Shown in pieces: positions 19,578-29,504 of a DNA stretch of 29,504 nucleotides. Position 1 is the stretch's first letter; each line of letters opens with the position of its first letter. Origin of the DNA: Hirudo medicinalis (lineage: Eukaryota; Annelida; Clitellata; Hirudinida; Hirudinidae); NCBI GenBank assembly GCA_011800805.1, contig MPNW01000394.1, positions 41,084 through 70,587 of the forward strand, in the 5' to 3' direction. The position numbers and the translations under genes are program-made. Below the pieces are notes generated by a model. That model made no database searches, had not been told where the DNA came from, and worked only from the letters and a program-made list of their open reading frames with translations.

Positions 19578-20430
19578 ACACCCGTGTATAGGAATTTTTG
19601 TAAATTGACATATTGACATATTGACTCCAGTAACATATTATGCGTCAGTGACACAAATGCCGAAACAATACCAACATCCAAACAAAACAATATCTATGAG
19701 TCATAATTTAATGCAAACATTTTTTGTAGGATATTTAAATAATTTATTAAAAAATATTAAAAAGCAAATGAAATTATTAAAACATTGCTTGAAATTAATC
19801 TAATTCGTCAAAAAGTGAAGAATTGCAAAGGACGCAGTGGCTGATTATATTACAATTGCAATGTAATTCATAACTCGAATAAATACAAACTAAAATTCAC
19901 TCGTTATTATTATAAAATCTTTCCATGTCACTGAAGGCTTGTCACTGACAGATTGTAATTATGGTCAAGAGATACAGAAGGAATTGAAGAATAATTTGAT
20001 TTAAACGCTGACAAAGTTTAACGATGTTGGCTGGTCAATTAGACTTGCAACATTTCAAAATTAATCCATGGTTTTGAGTGCTTGTTACGAGCTTCCTCAT
20101 TAACAATTGCAATTATCTTTAAAAATTTTCAATTTTCATTTCTCTTCTTGAAAATAAAATCAAACATTTTAAATATAATTAATAATATCACTATTCCTAG
20201 ATTTAATGAAGACCAATAAATATAAAAATAATTATTATTGAAAGTACAATCATAAATGTATAAAAACATCGATCAGCGAAATGCTATCAATAAATAAATT
20301 CGTTACAACCATTCCCTGTAATTTATATGATAATTGTAGTAATTGTTATCGTAATCCAGTTATCAGCCAATAGGATTGATAATGTTGACTTAAGCTTTAA
20401 TTGGTCTGTTATTGTCAGGTCACGAAAGGC

Positions 20431-20440
20431 TATAAAAGAG
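20431..20440 (+). promoter_or_regulatory. TATA-box-like motif
   Basis: TATAAAAGAG in a GC-flanked context (aggcTATAAAAGAGGGC) is the best TATA match in the intergenic region. A 95-codon open frame overlaps it (20327-20614) but has no recognisable domain. The motif lies 1.8 kb upstream of the gene C start, so any link is speculative. Confidence 0.2.
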
Positions 20441-21725
20441 GGCTTCAAGATGAGGTCGTTAGTGGCTAAATTTCATGTTTACGCTCAGTTAATTAAATTG
20501 AGAGTTTATAATAACGTTTGTGTCGGAGTCGATAATAAAAGGAAAGAAAATCGGAACTGTGCTATTTGCTGCAACAATAAATGCAAATCAAGATTTGCGA
20601 AGTTTGTCGTTTGAATTACGAACTAATTTCTGCTAATTATCACTCTAATTATGGGTTATTACTGGTCTGAATCAGTCAACTAAAAAGTCTAGCAATCAGT
20701 TGAACTTAGATAAATAAAATAATAAATACGTACATAAATAATTATTAAGTGATTAAAAAGTAATTATTACAACTTGTTTATTATTTTGCATTATTCATTT
20801 AAATTATTTACATTCACTACAAATAGGTTGTTGGGAGCAGTTAAACATGTCACTAAGAATCCCACTCATCCATCAAGCGGAACAACCGATAGTTTTTCCA
20901 ATTTACGTTTGACCCAAGCGCTACGGAAGCAATACGTTGGCTTCCCATTCCAGGTCCTTCAATCATTTCTTTCTTTTTGCTTTTCTGTTTTTCAAACTTT
21001 CATCAATGCACTCATTTATTAATTCATTTTTGCGCTCATCCTTCTAATAGCATTGCTTTAGAAATCCATCCTTCTATTTATCCATCCATCCGCTCGACAA
21101 CCCTTCCCTGGTCTCCTTGCGTAGCACGGAGCGGTTCTAATACCTAGCGCCTTCAAGCGATTTCTCCCCGAACTGGAAAAATATTCTGACGAAGAAGAGC
21201 GGCTTAGAAACACCTTCTTTAATTGGACGTAATAAAATGGAAATTGCAATGTATTAAGTTTAAATATTAACGTTAATGGAACTTTTATTTCTCGATTATT
21301 GAGATTCATTGAAAATTACAAGAATTTCCATTTTCCGATTCTTCAGCTTTGCGTGACCACAAATAAGTGCGAGTAAATAAATTTGCAAACAATAAACAAT
21401 AATTTGTAAATTATTACACAACTGTGCCGACAAAATCTTTCCAAAGCGTGATTTTGGAAAATCTTCTGAATTCTGAAAACTGAAGAACAGGGACGTCATG
21501 AAAGCGCAACAACCTTCCTCATTAAACTGATTCTCATTCAAAATTCAAAAGTGGTGAGAATTCATTTAAATGCATCTTTTAATTAAACCACAAATTGACA
21601 AGTGAATTAACGCAATTTCAACAATTTCAATAAAATTATTGAAAAGGAAGTAGATTAATTGATTTAATGAAATGTTTAGCAAATATTGCAGTTTAAAAAC
21701 CATTCGAAATCTGAAAAATGTGAAA

Positions 21726-21764
21726 TGAGTGAGTGAGTGAGTGAGTGAGTGAGTGAGTGAGTGA
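21726..21764. repeat. (GAGT)n microsatellite
   Basis: About ten perfect copies of GAGT in the intergenic region, ending at gaggttta. Confidence 0.95.
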
Positions 21765-21874
21765 GGTTTATGAGAATGAGAAGCGTGAGAGAATAAGAAA
21801 GGGCAATAATAAATGACACGAGTTTGAACAAATGAATGACGAGTGAATTTCTAATGAAGTCTCGTTTCACGCCG

Positions 21875-22001
21875 TCCAACATTTGTCTCCAACATTTGTG
21901 TCCAACATTTGTCTCCAACATTTGTCTCCAACATTTGTCTCCAACATTTGCGTCCAACATTTGTCTCCAACATTTGCGTCCAACATTTGTCTCCAACATT
22001 T
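21875..22001. repeat. 13-bp minisatellite, about 10 copies
   Basis: The unit is tccaacatttgtc with T/G variation at its end (gtct, gtgt, gcgt). The minus-strand open frame across it (cycling through METNVG- and CWRQ-like words) is a repeat artefact. It lies about 250 bases upstream of the gene C start codon. Confidence 0.95.
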
Positions 22002-22255
22002 CAACTTCAATATATTATAAATTTAAACTTTTATGTTCGATAATTAAAATAACTACCCATTTTAAAAAGCTATAAATAAAAATATTAGTGGAGAAATAAT
22101 AATAAATGCCTGGCAAATCTTCGTTATTTTTTAGAGAGCTTCCTCGTCTAGCAGGATCGAATTTCCGTGTTTTTTCCTTGAATTTTCATCTCTTTAAAAT
22201 TTCCTTCAAAACGTTCGTGGTGCTGGCACTGCGCAAATCCACTTGACGAGTTGCC

Positions 22256-25200
22256 ATGACAACTGCTTCGATTCCAGAGCCAATCCAATTTTCTGTGACA
22301 CCATCCTCTCTGGTTTCCTTCACCATGATCTTGTTGCTCATGGCTTTGCTTGAAATGAATTTTGTCGGCGTCAAAGGTCAAGCGAGAGGTCAGACAATGC
22401 TCAGAAAGATTCCCGTAGGTGAGCTCAACTCTTTAATTTCTTTGCTTATGTGATAGTTAGTGTTATTATCGAGATCATTATTGCATTAAATCACATTAAA
22501 TCATTTTTTATTTTTTAGTGTTTTCTTAAATATTCTGATAACGAAAAGCGAACAAACAATTTAAAATTATTACAATTATCTGTCATAATTAATGATTAAG
22601 TATTTATTGACAATTATTCATCATAATGTTTTAGTATTTATGAATAATTATTCTGGATAATGTTTTACTATTTAAAAAAAATTATTTATGATAATGTTTA
22701 TGTCATTTTCAACCCTCGATTCATAACAAGATGTGAATGTAAGGAATGAAATGTTTCTTGTGCCATTTAGAAAGCTATCCACTACCATAAAGTGAGGGTG
22801 GCACAATTGCATGGTAGACAAGGTGCGATAGAAGTGACAACGGAGTGGTCAACCTATTATCGCCCGCACTTTAAGCAAAGCAAAAGAAATAAAACACAAA
22901 ATATCTGAAATATTCGTTCGTGTGGAATAGAAAAGGAAGGAGTTTGTGAATCTTTTCTTCAAATTTCTAAAGCATTTATAATGTGCGACTTAATCTTAAA
23001 GACTTATTTATTGCGTTTAATGTTTAATGTTATTTATTACACTTGATCGTTTTATAGGTGTTATGTAATTGCAAATCTATTAATAAATAAATTATTAAAA
23101 ATTATTAGTGAATATTATTATTATTAGTAGTAGTATTAACAATTGTTAAACGTTAGAAGTCACCATGAAAAACTAAGAAATAAGTGAAAGGTTCCTGCAA
23201 TGTGTTCCGCTCATCAGTCACCACACAATTCAATTTCTTTTTTTACCGCTAAAACACGTTAAAAGCGTTTGGCTTCCTCTGCCAGCAAATTGTCCTCTTT
23301 ATGGGGGCAGCACAATAAAACACAGTCGAGACAAACATTTCCTGCTCATGACGTTCTTACTCTCTTTGAGCTTCCAGTCTAAATCATCAGAACCTGCCTG
23401 CAGCCGCTGTGTTTGTGTTTCTTGAGTAATGGGCTTCTCACATGATTGGTTGGTCAATCCAATGAGTTTTAGTTTTCAATTTCTGAGCATTTGCTGGCCT
23501 TCATAACAAACGAAAACCTTGGAAATCAAAACGTTGAAAAAGTAGAATTAATAAGAATGAATTAATCTTTTAAACGCTGTTAATGCAGGTAATTTTGTTT
23601 ATTATATAAATATTACAGGTGCACTAATAGAAGAGCAACTCTACCAACACAGGTTGTCAGAAAATATCCTCCGACGCTCAACGGAATTTCATAACAACAT
23701 GACGTCACAATTTGGTTTCATTTTCGATATTTCAGAAGCAAACATGGAAGATCCGAAGGACGGTTTCACTTTCGTTAAGGAAAGTAAGGATGCATGTAGT
23801 TTTTAAAAATTTATAGAAATATAACTAAAAATAACTATTTTATTAAAATATGTTTATCAGATATGCATTTCGCTTTTTAGAAATTCCATTACAGTTAAAA
23901 TTTATTTTGAATTTCGTCATTCATTAGACCATGATTTAAATTAGATTAGATTCTTGATTTAAACTTGAAATTTATGAGTTAATTTAAGAATTCATTAAAA
24001 ATAAATTTGTTGTGAACGGCACCAACATGCATTTCATAGTTTGTCCTAAATTCATTCAAGTGAACTCGTTGAATTTCTTTAAATAAAGCAGGAAATATTT
24101 TTCTTTAAATTCATTACAGTGTTTTTCCACTGGACAAGTTCTTCCATTTATTCACGTTACCGAGAGCTTAATGGTTGACCTTTTGACTTTCAACTCTCAT
24201 AACTTATTCTTCTGGAAGTAACCGACCTTTCAACTTCTTGTTTAACTTGAAATCATATTTTCCTGAAAAACTCAAATGATTAATAAACATTTTAGAATAT
24301 TTCTGAATTATCATGAAAATTATTACTGCAGCAATTGGAATAGAATGTATGCTTCATTGGAATGCATAATTATAATAAGCACATCATCTTAACATGCATA
24401 AATTAACATAATAAAAACATAATTGGCGTGAGGTTGCTCACGTGTAATTGGAGTGAGTTGTTTTGGACATGTGAATGAACGAACGAATGAAAGAACGAAC
24501 GAATGAACGAACGAACGAATGAACGAACGAACGAAAGAACGAACGAATGAAAAAACGAACGAACGAATGAACGAACGAACGAACGAACGAATGAATGAGC
24601 GAGTTCTCAAAGAAATGTGGCCATTGAAGCAGCCACATAAACCTCCTCAATGTGATCAGCTCAGCATCTATATGATGATGAAACATTTGACAAACCAATT
24701 TAAACACACGATTGTTGCTCTACGTACTGATGATGATACCTCTGTCTTGCAAAAAAATTATGTTAAATGAATAGGTTTTAAAATATTTGAAATCAAGAAA
24801 TAAATCATTTACTTTTCGAGGGAAAACAAATTCTTCGTGAATTCTGAACATGTAATTTGAGGTTTCGAGATGAAATTGGGAAAATATTTCAAATTTGTTT
24901 TATCAACTTTTAGCGAATATAATTTAAGATTTAATTTAAGATTTAATTGAACATATAATTCAAATGCGATTATTCAGTTCCCTCGCAATTATTGAGCGTG
25001 TTAGTGGATCAAAATGCCGAAGATATTAAGAATGGACTTTCGTTGATGCAAGAAACGTGGAAGCCATATTTTCACGGGAATGTGGAGCTCTCACAAACAT
25101 CTCCAACAATCCTTTTCATTCCTTATTTTCTTTTCAATCCATTTTTTTTTTCATTGGAGGCAGGCGATGGTGTTGTTGTTGTTGTTGTTGTTGTTGGAGT

Positions 25201-25632
25201 ATCGTTGCAGTAATAGTTGTGTTATCGCGAGTTGGTTTAGTTTCACTCCAACCCAGGACATATATCAAAAAAAAAGTATCAATCACAAACATTACCAATA
25301 ATATATGTAATATTATTATCAATCACAAACATTACCAATAATATATGTAATATTATTATTAATTACAAACATTACCAATAATATATGTAATATTATTATC
25401 AATCACAAACACTTTCAACAACAAATATTTTCCTATTGACTTTCGTGTGACTTGTTCGAGTTAAACAAAACATTTTACGAGATCTTCACAGCTTCTTCGT
25501 GTTTTGAGACTTGCGGCTAGTTCGCGATAAAATTAATGACGTCAGAAGACGTTGGTGATGAGATGATGATAATGATGGCAATCAAATAACAATCTCGTTG
25601 ACTTCAAGCCGAATCTCATCAACTATTCACCA

Positions 25633-25667
<35 letters not shown>

Positions 25668-26267
25668 ATCATCATCGTCGTAATGTTTCAGTGTGCAACC
25701 TAATTGGTCAGGGAATCGTCATCCTCATCCTTGGATTGAGACCTCACTCACCTTTCCAAGAACTTCACTCCTTCCACCTATCACGATTCCACCATCTCCC
25801 TCAGATCTCCATGGCCTACCCTCCCAGACGAAATTTCATGTTGCATTTCAACCGACCGCCATCTTTGAATTCCCGAGAGGAACATCAACCAAGGCGTGAT
25901 TCTTTTTTTAGCGATTTTCAAAATCAATACAGATTTCATCGTTCTCTTCAACAAGACTCCAACAAGAAAGGTTTCAATTCAGAACCCACGGATTCAGAAG
26001 AACTCAGATTCAGAGCAGTGGATGAGAACTTGAATCCACAAAAAGTAACTCCTCACGAGATCATGTTCCATGGAATGAGTTTCAGGAACAACAGTCCTTC
26101 TGATGTGTCACCTTTGACTTTCAGACCATCTTCGTCGTCGTCATCGTCAGCACCCTTGTCATCAACTCCACTACTGGAGGTGATGCCACTTCGATCCGCT
26201 AAGCAGGAAAAAAGACGATTGGATAGATTCAGGAAATCAATGATCACCAATACCAAAACATCATCAT

Positions 26268-26298
<31 letters not shown>

Positions 26299-26411
26299 GG
26301 CCACCGAACAATTCGTATTTTACATGAGGCCACCAGTCCTGAAGGCGGTCAAAGACGTGGTCAACTACTATCGATGGAAGAAGATCTACTATGTTTACGA
26401 CCATTCTGAAG
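22256..26411 (+). CDS. Gene C: AMPA/kainate-like ionotropic glutamate receptor, first three exons (partial, continues past the window)
   Basis: Exons 22256-22418, 23619-23783 and 25692-26411, all joined in phase 1. Exon 1 encodes a hydrophobic signal peptide (ILLLMALLEMNFVGVKG) and LRKIPVG. Exon 2 continues with ALIEEQLYQHRL, ANMEDPKDGFTFVKE. Exon 3 opens with MCNLIGQGIVILILGL, matching the cysteine-containing C-x-L-x-x-x-G-(V/I) segment of receptor amino-terminal domains, and ends with FVFYMRPPVLKAV, VNYYRWKKIYYVYDHSEG. This order is typical of the LIVBP-like amino-terminal domain of AMPA/kainate receptors. Ligand-binding and channel domains must lie beyond 29504. Two ATGs are possible, 22256 or 22324; the second starts nearer the hydrophobic core. 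The product would be a cation channel subunit at the neuronal or muscle membrane. Confidence 0.8.
22419..23618 (+). other. Intron 1 of gene C
   Basis: Donor gtgagc and acceptor tattacag, phase 1. It contains the hairpin-like stretch at 22788-22873. Otherwise it is AT-rich with no recognised element. Confidence 0.65.
22788..22873. repeat. Inverted repeat (hairpin-forming) in intron 1 of gene C
   Basis: TAAAGTGAGGG (22788-22798) and CCCGCACTTTA (22863-22873) are reverse complements with one mismatch, around a 64-base interior. The interior is less AT-rich than its flanks and itself contains gcgatag and ctattatcgc, which could pair. It could be a small foldback element or a structured RNA; no class is assigned. 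Confidence 0.4.
24473..24600. repeat. Tetranucleotide array (GAAC/GAAT/GAAA)
   Basis: About 31 copies of a four-base unit alternating mainly gaac and gaat. Both strands read as Arg/Ser/Phe- or Asn/Glu/Arg-rich open frames, which are artefacts. Confidence 0.95.
25279..25411. repeat. 40-bp tandem repeat, about 3.3 copies
   Basis: Units begin at 25281, 25321, 25361 and 25401 (aatcacaaac, with aattacaaac in the third). They are nearly identical, which suggests recent duplication. Confidence 0.93.
25631..25680. repeat. (TCATCG)n tract before the exon 3 acceptor of gene C
   Basis: Copies of tcatcg/tcatca end only about 10 bases from the ttcag acceptor at 25691, in the place of a normal polypyrimidine tract. 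Read in frame it gives His-Arg repeats; this part is taken as intronic because the acceptor at 25691 joins exon 2 in phase and restores the family's conserved sequence. Confidence 0.85.
25820..26310 (+). other. Low-complexity insertion within the receptor amino-terminal domain
   Basis: Between QISMAYPP and EQFVFYMRPP, exon 3 encodes roughly 155-165 residues where AMPA and kainate receptors usually have about 10-15. The insertion is charged and Ser-rich, with a run of seven Ser, a basic stretch (AKQEKRRLDRFRKS) and a run of seven Ala. The Ser and Ala runs are encoded by tcg/tca and gca repeats. The frame is open throughout. It could be a disordered surface loop or an unrecognised intron. Confidence 0.6.
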
Positions 26412-26442
26412 GTGAGTGAGTGAGTGAGTGAGTGAGTGAGTG
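26412..26442. repeat. (GTGA)n microsatellite starting at the splice donor
   Basis: About eight copies of gtga/gagt begin exactly at the exon 3 donor of gene C, so every repeat offers a gtgagt donor-like hexamer. Confidence 0.95.
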
Positions 26443-26607
26443 ACGTTGGTGGACGAAGGGCTAGCGGGGCACAATTACACGCACTTGAAATTCTTGCTCA
26501 AATGATTGATGGAGCAACACAAGTGGAAGCGTGATTAGTGCTTGAGACGGATATTTCGCAATGCTCTTTTGTTTCTTGTTCTCATTTATGGTTTTTCATT
26601 TCCTCAC

Positions 26608-26639
26608 TATCTATCAATCTATCTATCTATCTATCAATC
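26608..26639. repeat. (TATC)n microsatellite
   Basis: Interrupted ctat/tatc copies, with caatc interruptions near both ends. Confidence 0.9.
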
Positions 26640-26788
26640 ATTATCATAGTCGTTATCAACATTTAATTTTGTCATAGCAATTTGTGCTACTTGCTGAAAA
26701 ATACTTTCTGATTGCTTCATTACCGGTGCTTTGATGTCCAAATAGAAGACAAATATGCATTTCTCATGAGGTGATGGTGATAATAATG

Positions 26789-26936
<148 letters not shown>

Positions 26937-27574
26937 AACGTTGTGATGATGATCAGAAACACAAAGGGAAGTTGAAGAAAAATGTTTTTTCAGCTGATAA
27001 AAGAGACATCAGATGTCAATAATTCCTGCAAAAATCCCTCATTAAAATTCTGTCTGAGCGCGGATGGCAGCATTAAACGACATGCACCACTCGCCTGCTA
27101 CGCCGGAAGACCACAGGAACAAAATGGACGACAAATCCAGAGTTCGGTTTAAGAGATAAGCTGGAAAAATGTGTGCAAAGGGATGAAAGGAATCGAGGAA
27201 CGAATGTTTCTGGAATTTTGAGTTTTGCTTTCGCTTGTACATGCGACGCTGCATTTCATGTTATTTATCATCTAAATCGTAGATGATGAATCGGTTATTG
27301 TAAATAATGCATCAAGAGGTTGCAGTTACTGAATTTTTTTCGAATTCATCTTGTGAAAGCATAACATAATAAAATTCTCGTGAAAATTAAGTCCAACTTA
27401 AATGATTGAATGATTATAAATAATTTGTGAGTTGAATAATATTTTGTAATTTTCGCAAACATCAAGAAATATTAAAAAGTAAGTCATAAGTTATTCGAAC
27501 GAATCGTAGGTGCACATCGATAAAATGTTGCGCCAACGGAGATCGTGCGATGCCATCAACCACCTTTGTTTATC

Positions 27575-27790
27575 ACCATCTTCATCATTATCATCACTAC
27601 ATTCATCATTATCATCACTACATTCATCGTTATCATCAATACCTTCATCATTACATCACTATCTTCATCATCATCAACACCTTTACTATTATCATAAAAA
27701 CCTTTACCATTATCATAAAAACCTTTATCGTTATCATAAAAACCTTTATCATAAAAACTTTATCATTATCATCAACACCTTCACATCTTC
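27575..27790. repeat. ATC-rich imperfect repeat with about 20-bp subunits
   Basis: The left half consists of tcatcatta/tcatcacta words. The right half (about 27685-27765) holds four decaying copies of ttatcataaaaacctttacc. Two overlapping plus-strand frames (Ser/Leu-rich and His/Ile-rich) come from the repeat. Confidence 0.85.
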
Positions 27791-28955
27791 ACCATCACCA
27801 TTGTTTCCTCTGCTATTTCATAAATGTTCCTTTCATTTTACGTCCCACGTTCCTAATTTCATCAGAAATCAACAAATCGTGATTTGAATTAATTTTCGCA
27901 CAAAATGTTTCTAGAAATCAAAACATTTCTTTGTTAAAAGTAAAAATTTATTTCTTTTTTGAAAAGAAAAAACAGCAGAAAATTCCAGACCCGAACAAAC
28001 ACATTACCATTGGCAGACCAATGACGAGATGACATCAACTGAATGTGAAAACTAATTAGACTTTCTTAATGGTTTAATTAATGAATTAATGTTTAATTTT
28101 AAAAAAGTTATTTGGAGAAACAACGGAATTTCGTTAACGATTCGTGACGTCTTGCTCAAAATTTTAAGCCAATGGTTTCTGTTTTTAAACTTTTCCAAAT
28201 TCAAATGTTTGAACGATTCATGTATTTTTCTAAAATATCACTTTATAACACAGAATTATGAATTTTATTTTATTTACGTCTTCAAGATATGTTAAGATGT
28301 AAAAGCTAGAAATATTTGTGAAAACATATTAAAGACGTAATCGAACTATAGAATGGTTGACAATTGGTGTCAATATTTCTTGAAGTAAATATGAAATGCT
28401 TGTAATTATTGTAATTATTTCGTTATTTAATAAAATTTCACTCTGAATTTTCCAAATAAAAGGCCGCTTTGATTTATTGATTAAATAAATTCTAAAAATT
28501 CTTGTAAGGAGAGCACATGCGAAAGTATTTAAGAACATTTAACATAATCACCGCTGGCTAATGTTTAGTCTCCCATAATTCACTGAAGAAGGAATTGCAC
28601 GTAAATGACCAGCACGAGATGTCTCCAAATTAAAATTGAAAGATGAGCGTGATGCGTGCAAACAAAGAATTAAGTTCCGCTTCGACAAACACATCTTTAT
28701 AGACGTTTTAATTTTGAACCACACACCGATAAATTTATTTATGTAGCGCTTTGTGTTCCTTCTGTTGGTCATGATTATGATGCTGTAGTCCGAAGCGTGG
28801 AAGCTTTCCAAAACTCATTTCTTGTAGGTTACGGTGGCATGAACTGTCGAACGATGAAGTCCGCAATAAACCATGAACAGTCGACATTAGCGGGAAACAT
28901 GAAAACGAAACAATAATTGAAAGACAAAATTTGGACAGAAATTCGACGAGGGAAT

Positions 28956-28980
28956 CGGTTGAAGGTTGAAACTTCAACCG
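28956..28980. repeat. Short perfect inverted repeat
   Basis: CGGTTGAAG and CTTCAACCG, 9 bp each, flank a 7-base loop. Additional ttcga/tcgaa bases outside could lengthen the stem with an internal bulge. No run of T follows that would suggest a pol III terminator. Confidence 0.6.
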
Positions 28981-29187
28981 TCGAAAGTCCAAAAAGACGA
29001 AAGCGAAATCGAAATCTCAGACAGGAAAGGAAAATACTCCCCATTTGAGAGCATCAAACAGCCGCAGAATGGATGATCAGGGTCGCTTCTTCAGTCGAAA
29101 AGTTGATCCAAAGAGGGTGCGCTGGAGAGAGACTGATAAGACTGAGAAGGACGCGCATTCAATACGGAAAAATGGAATGAGAATGAA

Positions 29188-29236
29188 TGCATCGTCGTAA
29201 TGCATCGTCGCAATGCATCGTCGTAATGCATTGGCT
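29188..29236. repeat. 15-bp tandem repeat, about 3 copies
   Basis: The unit is aatgcatcgtcgtaa or a close variant (gtcgcaa), ending in a diverged copy aatgcattgg. Confidence 0.9.
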
Positions 29237-29398
29237 TCATTAGTAAATACTCATATTTCATGATAGAAAACTTCATGCGAGAAAATAAGGAGAAAATGAG
29301 AAGCACAAGATTCTGAGGAATTGTGGATGTGGAAGCCTCATTCGTGGAGATGAATTAATCCGACCATGCTCAAAAAGTCATTTTTTATGTTGAGACTG

Positions 29399-29413
29399 TT
29401 GCTGCTGCTGTCT

Positions 29414-29494
<81 letters not shown>

Positions 29495-29504
29495 GTTGTT
29501 GTTG
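29399..29504. repeat. (TTG)n microsatellite running off the window end
   Basis: After gctgctgctg and tcttt, about 30 copies of ttg continue to the last base with one irregularity (gtttg at about 29491). The window may end where an assembly stopped in the repeat. Confidence 0.95.

Larger units (their letters stand above)
19578..22255. other. Intergenic region between divergent genes B and C
   Basis: Mostly AT-rich non-coding DNA. Around 20860-21240 composition rises in GC, with phrases such as acccaagcgctacggaagc and gtagcacggagcggttc followed by catccatcc-type short repeats, suggesting a degenerate dispersed element. No intact protein or RNA gene could be identified. The promoter of gene C should lie toward the right end. 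Confidence 0.4.
23784..25691 (+). other. Intron 2 of gene C, repeat-rich
   Basis: Donor gtaagg and acceptor tgtttcag. It carries the GAAC/GAAT array, a (GTT)n tract at about 25168-25195, a 40-bp tandem repeat and a TCATCG tract just before the acceptor. A tempting open stretch at 24978 was considered as an exon and rejected. Confidence 0.65.

Noticed and set aside
19019..19690. 223-codon minus-strand open frame
   Set aside because: It is entirely the 16-bp minisatellite; the same peptide cycle appears in all three frames.
20327..20614. 95-codon plus-strand frame beside a TATA-like motif
   Set aside because: No domain, signal peptide or splice context. The TATA motif lies inside the frame, so it was not called a gene.
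24389..24770. Arg/Ser/Phe-rich and Asn/Glu/Arg-rich open frames on both strands
   Set aside because: They come from the GAAC/GAAT tetranucleotide array inside an intron.
24978..25165. Possible extra exon of gene C with acceptor ttattcag and open reading IPSQLLSVLVDQNAEDIK
   Set aside because: Exon 2 joins directly to 25692 in phase and gives the family's conserved MCNLIGQGI sequence. The candidate has no clear donor and runs into Phe- and Val-rich low complexity.
27510..27887. Ser- and His-rich plus-strand frames of 110-125 codons
   Set aside because: They follow the ATC-rich and 20-bp repeats; no unique coding sequence is visible.

Overview
The window looks like AT-rich genomic DNA from an invertebrate animal. 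Genes are split by short introns into small exons, introns carry many microsatellites and minisatellites, and the encoded domains are metazoan (F5/8 type C, LDLa, SRCR, chymotrypsin-fold protease, glutamate-receptor amino-terminal domain). A lophotrochozoan such as an annelid would fit, but the sequence does not prove this. There are no bacterial features: no operons, CRISPR arrays or insertion sequences.

Three genes can be rebuilt by hand from splice sites and matching intron phases. Gene A (+, about 1433-12764, 23 exons) encodes a secreted mosaic serine protease of about 1222 residues: signal peptide, three F5/8C (discoidin-like) domains, a Thr-rich stalk, seven LDLa modules, an SRCR-like domain and a C-terminal chymotrypsin-fold protease. 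The catalytic triad is complete but the substrate pocket is unusual. All phases agree except in exon 2, which is one base short. Gene B (-, about 18539 to 14513, seven exons recovered, N-terminus not found) encodes a protein with a predicted coiled coil followed by one membrane segment; I do not recognise the family. Genes A and B are convergent. Gene C (+, from 22256 past the window end) is the 5' part of an AMPA/kainate-like ionotropic glutamate receptor. Its amino-terminal domain carries an insertion of roughly 150 residues, rich in Ser and charged residues. Genes B and C are divergent.

Layout: 1-1432 upstream DNA with a small GC-rich patch; 1433-12764 gene A, with two inverted copies of a tRNA-derived SINE-like element around LDLa exons 4-7; 12765-14512 the 3' side of two convergent genes; 14513-18539 gene B, with a LINE-like remnant in one intron; 19079-19577 a 16-bp minisatellite; 19578-22255 mostly non-coding DNA; 22256-26411 the first three exons of gene C; 26412-29504 the next intron, which holds a (TGA)n array and ends inside a (TTG)n array.

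The most unusual items are the gene A architecture with its atypical S1 pocket, the exon 2 frameshift, a triplicated splice donor, and the receptor insertion. No functional link between the three genes is evident.
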